A stretch of 42,347 bases of DNA from Ignavibacteriota bacterium (GTDB lineage: Bacteria; Bacteroidota; Ignavibacteria; SZUA-365): NCBI GenBank assembly GCA_016218045.1, contig JACRFB010000044.1, positions 1 to 42,347 on the forward strand, written 5' to 3'. The position numbers were made by a program, and so were the translations under genes. Positions within the stretch are counted from its first letter, which is position 1, and every line of letters starts with the position of its first letter. The notes beneath the pieces were generated by a model. It saw only the letters and a list, made by a program, of their open reading frames with translations. It was not told where the DNA came from and ran no database searches. This document shows positions 8,306-15,442 of the stretch, one piece after another.

Positions 8306-9016
8306 ATGAAACTCCGCCTCCTTCCCCTGCTCCTGCTCCTGTCACTCGCGTCCTGCGGTTTCGAGGAGATGGTCACGCCATCCGGCATGTACGTGTCGAC
8401 GAATCGAAGTGTGCAGCCCTTCACGAAGGTGAGTGTGGAGAACGGCTTCACGCTGCTGCTGACGCCGGGGGATTCGCTGGCGCTGCGCATCGAGACGTAC
8501 GAAAACATGCAGCACTACGTCACGACGCGCGTCGTGAACGGCACGCTCATCGTGGACGAGGCCGAGGGCTACGACATCGTGGGTGATGCGCGCGTGGTGG
8601 TGCACGTCACCTGCCGCACGCTGGAGGCGATCACGTCGAGCGGCGGGAGCGCGGTGCGCACACTCGGCACCTTCGCGGGCCGCACCATGCAGGTGAACGT
8701 CAGCGGCGGCGGAACGCTGAACGCCGACCTCGACTACGACCGTGTGTACACGCTGCTCGCAGGCGGCAGCGTGGCGCAACTGCACGGACGCACGCGTCTC
8801 TTCGACGCCTACTGCTCCGGCGGCAGCGTGATCGACGCGCCCGACTTCGTCACCGCCGCGTGCACACTCGACATGTCGGGCGGCAGCACCGCCGACGTGC
8901 GCGTCGACTCACTCCTCTCCGTCAATGCCTCCGGCGGCAGCCGCGTCACCTATCGCGGCTCGGCGCAGCTCGATAAAATTGTCACGACAGGCGGATCGAT
9001 GGTGGTGCATCGATAG
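8306..9016 (+). CDS. DUF2807 (GIN domain) lipoprotein
   Basis: 236 residues. Residues 1-17 form a lipoprotein signal ending in Leu-Ala-Ser-Cys (Cys17), so the protein is anchored to a membrane outside the cytoplasm. The rest shows Val-Gln-Pro-Phe-Thr-Lys-Val-Ser-Val near the start and then repeated Ser-Gly-Gly-Ser / Gly-Gly-Ser turns about every 20 residues (seven are visible), the mark of the beta-helical 'head GIN' DUF2807 domain found widely in Bacteroidota and relatives. Its job is unknown; an adhesin-like or scaffold role is often guessed. No clear Shine-Dalgarno site precedes the ATG. It stands alone on the plus strand between repeat arrays. Confidence 0.85.
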   Translation: MKLRLLPLLLLLSLASCGFEEMVTPSGMYVSTNRSVQPFTKVSVENGFTLLLTPGDSLALRIETYENMQHYVTTRVVNGTLIVDEAEGYDIVGDARVVVHVTCRTLEAITSSGGSAVRTLGTFAGRTMQVNVSGGGTLNADLDYDRVYTLLAGGSVAQLHGRTRLFDAYCSGGSVIDAPDFVTAACTLDMSGGSTADVRVDSLLSVNASGGSRVTYRGSAQLDKIVTTGGSMVVHR

Positions 9017-9400
9017 ATCGGGGGCGGGAGAGCGGGACAGCGGGAGAGCGGAACAGCGGGAGAGCGGAACAGCGGGAGAGCGGAACAACGAAATAGTGTC
9101 TCGCTGAGCGGAGTCGAAGCGCGACGGGAGAGCGGGACAGCGGGAGAGCGGGACAGCGGGAGAGCGGGACAGCGGGAGAGCGGGACAGCGAAATAGTGTC
9201 TCGCTGAGCGGAGTCGAAGCGCGACGGAACAGCGGGAGAGCGGGACAGCGGGAGAGCGGGAGAGCGGGACAGCGGGAGCGCGGGACAGCGGGAGAGCGGG
9301 ACAGCGGGAGCGCGGAACAACGAAATAGTGTCTCGCTGAGCGGAGTCGAAGCGCGACGGGAGAGCGGGACAGCGGGACAGCGGGACAGCGGTGTATCGCC
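9017..9400. repeat. Octamer repeat array with three 38-bp inserts
   Basis: Units GGGAGAGC, GGGACAGC and GGAACAGC alternate with an eight-base period from just after the DUF2807 stop codon to about 9395. Three near-identical 38-bp blocks, starting GAAATAGTGTCTCGC and ending GAAGCGCGACGG, interrupt the array at 9090-9127, 9190-9227 and 9322-9359. Open frames in this stretch are low-complexity artefacts rich in Ser/Arg/Pro/Leu. Confidence 0.85.
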
Positions 9401-9420
9401 TAGATATGCGGGGCGAAGAA

Positions 9421-9723
9421 CTACACTCCCGTCCCGCCCGGCTCGAGGTACTTCCTCACAGCACGAGCGAGATTGTCGAGATGCATCAGGCGGCCTGCCA
9501 CGACAATTAATACGGGAAGCAAAATGCGCCCGGGCGATGCGTCGAGGATGGGAGATACGTAGGGAATCCCGACAATGATATGGTATAGAACAAGCAGCCA
9601 CAGTACCCATGTGTGTGGGCGGCGCCAACCGATATTCTGTGCCTCCTGCCGCAGGTACCATCGATCTTGCTGCGGGATGTCTGTCCAGCCGGGAATGTGC
9701 TTTTCACGCAGATAAAGATTCAT
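9421..9723 (-). CDS. Small two-helix membrane protein, copy B of a duplicated pair
   Basis: 100 residues from the ATG at 9723, with a GGAGG-like site in the same position as in copy A. It keeps the same opening block, the Arg-Trp-Tyr-Leu-Arg-Gln-Glu-Ala block, both membrane segments and the Arg-Lys-Tyr-Leu-Glu-Pro-Gly tail of the gene at 7442-7741. Identity by eye is roughly two thirds, and changes are mostly conservative, so both copies seem to be under selection. A longer open frame extends upstream into the hairpin array and is not real. The stop codon lies about 20 bases from the end of the octamer array. Confidence 0.75.
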   Translation of the reverse strand: MNLYLREKHIPGWTDIPQQDRWYLRQEAQNIGWRRPHTWVLWLLVLYHIIVGIPYVSPILDASPGRILLPVLIVVAGRLMHLDNLARAVRKYLEPGGTGV

Positions 9724-9948
9724 GCGCCGGTCCTCCGCAGGGTCGAGTGCATCGAGTGTATAGGGAAAATAATACTGATTATTCAGGATTAAAGCGAGGG
9801 GGATCACGCGAGCGGGGGCCACTGCGGAACTCCCCCTGCCCCCTCTTGGAAAGAGGGGGTATCGGCCTTTATTGGTCGCGGGAATAGACGGGATGTGCAC
9901 GAATGACGCGGTGCGGAAATGATATGGAACGGACGTGCGGAAGGCGCC

Positions 9949-10120
9949 CGGTCGGCCGGGACGGCCGACCGTGGAGGCGTCGATGCGCCATGCACTCGGG
10001 TCGGCCGGGGACGGCCGACCGTAGAGGCATGGATGCGTCGTGGGCTTGGGTCGGCCGGGGACGGCCGACCGTGGATGCATCGTTGTGCCGCGGACATCGG
10101 CGCGGCCGGGACGGCCGCGC
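9949..10120. repeat. Four-unit ~50-bp tandem array of GC-rich hairpins
   Basis: Perfect nine-base stems with GGA or GGGA loops lie at 9950-9970, 9999-10020, 10049-10070 and 10100-10120, a spacing of 49-51 bases. Units 1-3 have the arms GGTCGGCCG and CGGCCGACC. Unit 4 has GCGCGGCCG and CGGCCGCGC, so both arms changed together. The 28-29-base spacers are also related. The array starts seven bases after the M16 peptidase stop codon on the minus strand and may act in transcript ending or 3'-end protection. Upstream of it, at 9839-9860, CCCCCTCTT and AAGAGGGGG form another hairpin. There is no gene between 9724 and 10126. Confidence 0.8.
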
Positions 10121-10126
10121 TGGATA

Positions 10127-11407
10127 TTATTCGGGCAGTATCATCGTGCTGTGATAGTTGCCGTGATCACAGGCGTAGCGCGCGACGGCGAGGATGTCGT
10201 CGGGGGTCACGGCCGAAAGACGGCGCGTCACGTCGGCGATGTCGATGGCGCGACGGTACACGAGCAGATCTTTCCCAAGACGGCTCATGCGTGTGCTCAT
10301 GCTCTCGAGACCGATGAGCATACCGCCGATGGCCTGCTCGCGTGTGCGCGTGAGTTCACGCGGCGAGATCGGGCGCGTGGCGATGAGATCGAGTTCGCGA
10401 CGCAATATGTCGCGGCAGCGGTCGATGGCAGAGGCCTCGGCGCTGGTGTACACGCCGAACACACCCGCGTCTTCGTACAATGTCAGAAAGCTGTACACCG
10501 CGTAGGCCACACCGTGACGCTCGCGCACTCGCTGGAACAGACGCGATCCCATGCCCTCGCCGAGCAGTGTGTTGAGCATCGTGAGTGCGTGGCTGTCGCT
10601 GTGGCGCAAGCCCGGCACGCGCAAGCCCGCGATGTAATGGGCCTGCTGTACGGACTTCACACTGCTGTGATGACTCGGCGCGCGCCGGGAAGGCGGCCGC
10701 CTCCTGCGTGGCGTGCCCGCGGGCAGATCGGCCAGGGCCTCCTCACACAACGCCACCAGCAGCTCGTGATCCACATTGCCCGCCGCCGCGATCACGAGAT
10801 TCGCCGCGGTGTATTCGCGGTGTATAAAGGCCCGCAGAGTCTCGCGTTCGAGTCCGTTCACACTCTCGGCCGTGCCTATCACGGGACGCCCGAGCGGATG
10901 TCGGCCGAAGAGCTGCTCCTCGAAAAAATCGTTGATGATGTCCTCGGGATCGTCCTCGATGCTGCGCATCTCCTCGGCGATCACCTGCTTCTCCTTCACA
11001 ATCTCGCGTTCGGGGAAGGTGGGATGAATGACGAGATCGGCCAGCAGATCCACCGCGCGCGGCAAATGGCGGTCGAGCACGCGCGCATAATAGCAGGTGG
11101 CGTCCTTGCCGGTAAACGCGTTTACGTAGCCACCCACGGATTCAAGGTAATGCGCGATGTGATGGGTGCGCCGGCGCTCGGTGCCCTTGAACACGGCGTG
11201 TTCGATGAAGTGTGATATGCCTCCCTCGTCCGGCGCCTCGTCGCGGCTGCCGACGTTGATCCAGAAGCCGAGGGCCACCGAACGGACGGATGCGACGGAC
11301 TCGCTCACCACAGGCACGCCGTTTGGCAGCACGGTGGTGTTGATACGCTCGGACGCGGTGCCGCCGCGTGTGGTATCGAAGGGATTCGCGTGAAGGCGCG
11401 CGGTCAT
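10127..11407 (-). CDS. M16 family zinc metallopeptidase (insulinase/pitrilysin type)
   Basis: 426 residues. The inverted zinc motif His66-Phe-Ile-Glu69-His70 is present, with the third ligand most likely Glu146 in Ile-Ala-Glu-Glu-Met, about 76 residues later as the family requires. Other M16 marks are Gly-Phe-Trp-Ile-Asn-Val-Gly-Ser-Arg before the motif, Asn-Ala-Phe-Thr-Gly-Lys after it, and a Gly-Glu-Gly-Met-Gly-Ser-Arg-Leu-Phe block in the second domain. The length fits the short, dimeric bacterial form (about 420 residues), like B. subtilis MlpA/YmxG. No signal peptide is seen, so it is probably cytoplasmic and degrades peptides. It follows the PAS gene by 57 bases on the same strand. Confidence 0.92.
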   Translation of the reverse strand: MTARLHANPFDTTRGGTASERINTTVLPNGVPVVSESVASVRSVALGFWINVGSRDEAPDEGGISHFIEHAVFKGTERRRTHHIAHYLESVGGYVNAFTGKDATCYYARVLDRHLPRAVDLLADLVIHPTFPEREIVKEKQVIAEEMRSIEDDPEDIINDFFEEQLFGRHPLGRPVIGTAESVNGLERETLRAFIHREYTAANLVIAAAGNVDHELLVALCEEALADLPAGTPRRRRPPSRRAPSHHSSVKSVQQAHYIAGLRVPGLRHSDSHALTMLNTLLGEGMGSRLFQRVRERHGVAYAVYSFLTLYEDAGVFGVYTSAEASAIDRCRDILRRELDLIATRPISPRELTRTREQAIGGMLIGLESMSTRMSRLGKDLLVYRRAIDIADVTRRLSAVTPDDILAVARYACDHGNYHSTMILPE

Positions 11408-11464
11408 GACACGGTTCGGGAAGTGATGCGGGTCCGCGATGTATGCCGCCGCGGCGCCGCGCGC

Positions 11465-12313
11465 TCAGGAGTCCCCGCGCTCCGTCGCCGTGAGAAAAAG
11501 ACAGTATCCACCCTGCTTGTCGATTCCGTCAAGACAGGGAAACACGGCAAGCAGTGCCGCGCCTTCGGTGCCGTCGCCGCGTACAAAGGTGACGGGCACG
11601 CGTTTCTTTTCCGCGGCGACAGCCGCAAAATCGAGAGATGCGGCGTCCACAATCAGATCCGCACACACGATACCGTTGTGTTTCGGCATATCGCGCTGGA
11701 ACAAGGCCTGCGCGGAGGCGGACCATCCTGTCACGGCGCCCCGTGCATCGATGTACAACACGGCGGCCTTGCCGCAGTCACATGCGAAGGAATCGAGCGC
11801 GGCGCGCGCGCAGTCGCGGGCGTTCTCGGCCTCTTTCAGTCGCGTGGCATCCTGTATGCTGATGCGCACGCCGATCTGTCGTCCGCGGCGCGTAATCACG
11901 GGCTGCCACGAGGCGATGGCCCAGCGTTCGACGGCGTCCTTGCGGATGAACTTGTATTCCACGTCGCTGCCGGTCTTGCCGGTCATAGCGCGTTTTCGAT
12001 CCATGCGGAAGCGGCGGCGCGAATCGGGATGTATCACCTCTTCCATCGTGACACGTCCTTCGAGGAATTCCGCCGGCGCATAGCCGGTGATCTTTTCGCA
12101 GGCCGGACTGATATGCTCGAAACGCCCGTCGACATTGAGCCAGAACTCGAGACTCGTCGTCAGATCGGTGATGATGTGCATACGCTCGTGTGCCTCGTGC
12201 AGAAGCTTCCTGTACTTGTTCTTCTGCGCGGCCATAAGTTGAAGGACGTTCTCCCGTTGGGGCTTCGTCAGATTCAACTTTTCCAGGATAACCTGGCGGC
12301 GTTTCTTTTGCAT
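11465..12313 (-). CDS. PAS-domain protein without an output domain
   Basis: About 282 residues from the ATG at 12313; an alternative TTG start lies 15 codons upstream and neither has a clear ribosome site. After a basic, helical N-terminus (about 1-50), a PAS/PAC unit spans about 52-165: Phe-Glu-His-Ile-Ser-Pro-Ala-Cys-Glu-Lys-Ile-Thr-Gly-Tyr, then Ile-His-Pro-Asp, then Arg-Ile-Ser-Ile-Gln-Asp-Ala-Thr. A second, more divergent PAS-like unit follows to about 275. No histidine kinase, GGDEF, sigma-54 or DNA-binding domain is attached, so it probably passes its signal to a partner. It sits between recD2 and the M16 peptidase gene, with no obvious functional link. Confidence 0.8.
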   Translation of the reverse strand: MQKKRRQVILEKLNLTKPQRENVLQLMAAQKNKYRKLLHEAHERMHIITDLTTSLEFWLNVDGRFEHISPACEKITGYAPAEFLEGRVTMEEVIHPDSRRRFRMDRKRAMTGKTGSDVEYKFIRKDAVERWAIASWQPVITRRGRQIGVRISIQDATRLKEAENARDCARAALDSFACDCGKAAVLYIDARGAVTGWSASAQALFQRDMPKHNGIVCADLIVDAASLDFAAVAAEKKRVPVTFVRGDGTEGAALLAVFPCLDGIDKQGGYCLFLTATERGDS

Positions 12314-12487
12314 AGAGCGGGTGTGTCCGTCGCGGCTGGAATTGGAGAATGTTCCCAACCGTCTGGAGATTGTCGGGTGCAGGGTTGCACTGCAATGTAC
12401 AGCGATTTTCCTTCACCAAACAACAGGATGTGATAGTCTGGTGTTATGGAATTGCGGTCCTGCGCAGACCGCGCGCGGCACGTCTGT

Positions 12488-14683
12488 TTACGCGAGGGCG
12501 CGTCGCAGCGTGTCGCGCAGGCCCGAGAAGCGGCGCGCGATGCGTTCGTTGCGCACGGCGGTCGCGAGGGCCTGGCGCTGACCGACAAGCACCAGCAGCG
12601 AGCGCGCGCGGGTCATGGCGGTGTAGAGCAGGTTGCGCTGCAACATGATGCGGTGCTGCAGTACGAGGGGCAGCACCACCACGTCGTATTCGCTGCCCTG
12701 GCTCTTGTGTATGGTGATGGCGTAGGCGTGTACGAGGTCGGCGAGTTCCTCGAACGAATACGCGACCACGCGTCCGTCGTCGAAGGACACGATCGCGCGC
12801 GACTCCTCGGGATCGACGGCGCTGATGATGCCGATGTCGCCGTTGAACACGTCCTTCTCGTAATCGTTGCGCACCTGCATCACCTTGTCGCCGATGTGCC
12901 AGGTCTGCTCGCCCTTGCGGTACACCACGCGGCCGTGCGGATTCAATTCTGCGCGCAGCGCGGCGTTCAGCGCGGCGACTCCCGCGGCAGTGCCGTGCAT
13001 CGGCGTCAGCACCTGTATGTGCGACACGGGTTCAAAGCCCATCTCGCGCGGGATCCTATGCGCCACGATGTCGCGCACGAGCGCGGCGGTTTCCTCGGGT
13101 GTTTCGGCGTCCACAAAAAACGTGTCGCGTTCGAACACGGGCATAAATCCCTCGCGCACGCGGTGCGCGTTCGACACGATACGGCTGTCCACGCCCTGCC
13201 GGTAGTTGAGATGCAACGCCGTGGTCTCGGCGCAGCCCGCGTCGATGATATCGCGCAGCACATTGCCCGGACCGACGGAGGGAAGCTGATCCACATCACC
13301 CACAAGCACAACACGCGCCGGATCGGGCACGGCGTCGAGCAGCGCGGCCATGAGTTGTATATCGACCATCGACATCTCGTCGACGATGAGCACATCGACC
13401 TCGAGGCGGTTGTCGGCATTGCGCTGAAAGCCGCGTGTGGCGGGATCCACTTCGAGCAGACGATGGATGGTTTTGGCCTCGAAGCCGGCGAGTTCACTGA
13501 GGCGTTTCGCGGCGCGTCCCGTGGGCGCGCAGAGCGCGGGCCGCAGCTCGAGCGCGCGCGCGGCGGCGATGATACCCGCAATGCTGCTGGTCTTGCCCGT
13601 GCCCGGTCCGCCGGTGACGACGGTCATCGGACCCGCCAGCGCCTTGTGTACGGCTTCGCTCTGCACGGGCGCAAACTCCCACGAGCGCCGTTTTTCGAGA
13701 TCGCGGAGCACGCCCTCGACGGCGAGATGATCCACCGCACGCGGACCTTTCGCGGTGAGACGTCGCACGTCGGCAACCACCGCATGTTCCGCCGCGAGCA
13801 ATTCGGGCAGATACACGGCGTCGTCCTCGTGCGCAAGCAGGCCCTCGCGCAGCGTCTCACCCAGTGCGCCGCGCACGGCCTCGGTGTCGCCCTCGAGCAG
13901 CGCGGTGGCGGCATGTATCAACTGTTCGGACGGAAGAAACGTGTGCCCGTTGCTTCGGGCGGCTTCGCCGAGAGTGTACACGAGTCCGGCGCGCAGGCGT
14001 TTCGGGTGATTTGCATCGATGCCCAAACCGCGCGCAATGCGGTCGGCGGTGACAAAGCCGATGCCGTCCACCTCCTCGATCATACGGTAGGGATCCGCGC
14101 GCAGCAATGGCACGGCTTCTGCGCCGTAGGCGCGGAAGATGGCGACCGCGTGTCCGCCCGCCGCACCGTGGCTTTTGAGGAACACCATCACCGCGGCCAC
14201 GCCGCGCTGTTCCTCCCAGGCCCGGCGTATTCCCGCGAGCTTTTTCGGACCTATGCCTCCGATTTCCGCAAGGCGTCCGGGTTCGGCGTCGAGCACATGC
14301 AGCGTGTCGGTTCCGAAGCGTCGCACGATGGCGTGTGCGAGAGCGGGTCCGATACCCGGCAGCACGCCCGACGAGATATAGCGTTCGATGCCCTCGGAGG
14401 TGACGGGATACGCGACCTGGTAGGAGGTCCACTTGAACTGTTTCCCGTAGCGCGGATGCTGCACCCAGCCGCCGGTGAATTCGAAGCTGTCGCCCACGGC
14501 GGGACCGAGCATTTCGCCCGTTGCGACGATGGGAAAGAGTTCGTTTTCCACGTCGAAGCGTCCGACCGTGAAGCCGGTATCGGCATTGTGGAACACGATG
14601 CTGCGCAGCGTGCCGCGCAGCGTTTCCGCGCCTTGCCTTTCGTCGCCGTTTCGAGTATCATCAAACGGTCGTTCGTCCATCAT
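12488..14683 (-). CDS. recD2: RecD2-type ATP-dependent DNA helicase (SF1B)
   Basis: About 731 residues. Order: N-terminal OB-like region (to ~90), helix-hairpin-helix segments with Gly-Ile-Gly-Pro repeats (~115-150 and ~205), then the motor. Walker A Gly-Gly-Pro-Gly-Thr-Gly-Lys-Thr lies at about 358-365, Ala-Pro-Thr-Gly-Arg-Ala-Ala-Lys-Arg follows (motif Ia), Walker B is Asp-Glu-Met-Ser-Met-Val-Asp, and motif VI lies near the end (Tyr-Thr-Ala-Met-Thr-Arg-Ala). This is the RecD2 layout found in bacteria without RecBC partners; it unwinds DNA 5' to 3' in repair. Two ATG codons (14683 and 14680) are possible starts, with GGCGGA just upstream. The divergent yjbQ gene begins only 16 bases away. 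Confidence 0.93.
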   Translation of the reverse strand: MMDERPFDDTRNGDERQGAETLRGTLRSIVFHNADTGFTVGRFDVENELFPIVATGEMLGPAVGDSFEFTGGWVQHPRYGKQFKWTSYQVAYPVTSEGIERYISSGVLPGIGPALAHAIVRRFGTDTLHVLDAEPGRLAEIGGIGPKKLAGIRRAWEEQRGVAAVMVFLKSHGAAGGHAVAIFRAYGAEAVPLLRADPYRMIEEVDGIGFVTADRIARGLGIDANHPKRLRAGLVYTLGEAARSNGHTFLPSEQLIHAATALLEGDTEAVRGALGETLREGLLAHEDDAVYLPELLAAEHAVVADVRRLTAKGPRAVDHLAVEGVLRDLEKRRSWEFAPVQSEAVHKALAGPMTVVTGGPGTGKTSSIAGIIAAARALELRPALCAPTGRAAKRLSELAGFEAKTIHRLLEVDPATRGFQRNADNRLEVDVLIVDEMSMVDIQLMAALLDAVPDPARVVLVGDVDQLPSVGPGNVLRDIIDAGCAETTALHLNYRQGVDSRIVSNAHRVREGFMPVFERDTFFVDAETPEETAALVRDIVAHRIPREMGFEPVSHIQVLTPMHGTAAGVAALNAALRAELNPHGRVVYRKGEQTWHIGDKVMQVRNDYEKDVFNGDIGIISAVDPEESRAIVSFDDGRVVAYSFEELADLVHAYAITIHKSQGSEYDVVVLPLVLQHRIMLQRNLLYTAMTRARSLLVLVGQRQALATAVRNERIARRFSGLRDTLRRALA

Positions 14684-14699
14684 TCCGCCGGGGTCAGAC

Positions 14700-15113
14700 A
14701 TGAAATTCCATACCGAATATCTCACCTTTCAGACGAAAAAACACCGCGAGTACATCAACATCACAGGCGAGGTCGAAAACATACTCCGCCGCAGCGGCAT
14801 ACAGGAGGGCATGGCGCTGGTAAGTGCGATGCACATCACCGCGGCCGTGTACGTCAACGACGCCGAAAGCGGGCTCATACAGGACATCGACGAGTGGCTG
14901 GAGCAGCTCGCGCCCTTTAATCCCGATTACCGGCATCACCGTACGGGCGAAAGTAACGGCGACGCACACTTGAAATCACTGCTCATGCATCACGAGGTGA
15001 TTGTGCCGATCACGAAGGGCGAACTCGACTTCGGTCCCTGGCAGCAGATCTATTACGCCGAATTCGACGGGCAGAGGAAGAAGCGACTCATTGTGAAGAT
15101 CATGGGAGAGTGA
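14700..15113 (+). CDS. yjbQ: YjbQ family protein (UPF0047)
   Basis: 137 residues, typical family length. Marks of the family are visible: [15 protein letters not shown], Asn-(D)-Ala-Glu-Ser-Gly-Leu near the middle, [13 protein letters not shown], and [13 protein letters not shown] at the end. The family is sometimes annotated as secondary thiamine-phosphate synthase because of activity reported for E. coli YjbQ; the true role is unsettled. The conserved His and Glu/Asp residues form a probable metal site. It is transcribed away from recD2 and stops just before a repeat region. Confidence 0.93.
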   Translation: MKFHTEYLTFQTKKHREYINITGEVENILRRSGIQEGMALVSAMHITAAVYVNDAESGLIQDIDEWLEQLAPFNPDYRHHRTGESNGDAHLKSLLMHHEVIVPITKGELDFGPWQQIYYAEFDGQRKKRLIVKIMGE

Positions 15114-15130
15114 CTCAACGCCGGATCATC

Positions 15131-15442
15131 ACAGGAGGAACGGAGGTAACGGAGGCATTTCCTTTCTCTCAGCTTGATCTCACTCGCGTGGGATGCGACA
15201 TCCTCACAGGAGGAACGGAGGTAACGGAGGCATTTTCTTTCTTTTCAGCTTTTACACAATCGCGTGGGATTCGACGTCATCACAGGAGCATAGTTCAGCT
15301 ATTTGAAAAAGTCTCCGTTACCTCCGTTACTCCTGTGAATATCCACTCACTTTCGCATGGGAGTCGACATCATCACAGGAGCATAGTTCAGCTATTTGAA
15401 AAAGTCTCTGTTACCTCCGTTCCTCCTGTGAGCATCCACCTA
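15131..15442. repeat. Hairpin repeat elements with nonamer arms, copies A-D
   Basis: Copies A (15131-15157) and B (15206-15231) read CAGGAGGAA, CGGAGGTAA, CGGAGGCAT with a nine-base period. Copies C (about 15260-15345) and D (about 15353-15442) are fuller units about 93 bases apart. Each begins TCGC(G/A)TGGGA, continues TCACAGGAG, and ends with the complementary CTCCGTTACCTCCGTT and a CCTGTGA arm, so each can fold on itself. Copy D runs into the stop codon of the first VWA gene. A related unit is at 18519-18606. There is no gene between 15114 and 15439. Confidence 0.8.

Noticed and set aside
9017-9400. CRISPR array
   Set aside because: The units are eight bases, spacers are themselves made of repeat units, and no cas genes are near.
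8982-9661. Open frames with Ser-Arg-Ser-Pro-Ala-Val-Pro-Leu repeats
   Set aside because: They only translate the octamer DNA array.
10040-11215. 391-codon plus-strand open frame opposite the M16 peptidase
   Set aside because: It runs from the hairpin array into the antisense of a gene with a clear HxxEH motif; no protein-like features.
12446-14920. 824-codon open frame on the plus strand opposite recD2
   Set aside because: It is the antisense shadow of a GC-rich gene: composition is His/Arg/Ala/Gly-rich without domains, and recD2 on the other strand has all helicase motifs.
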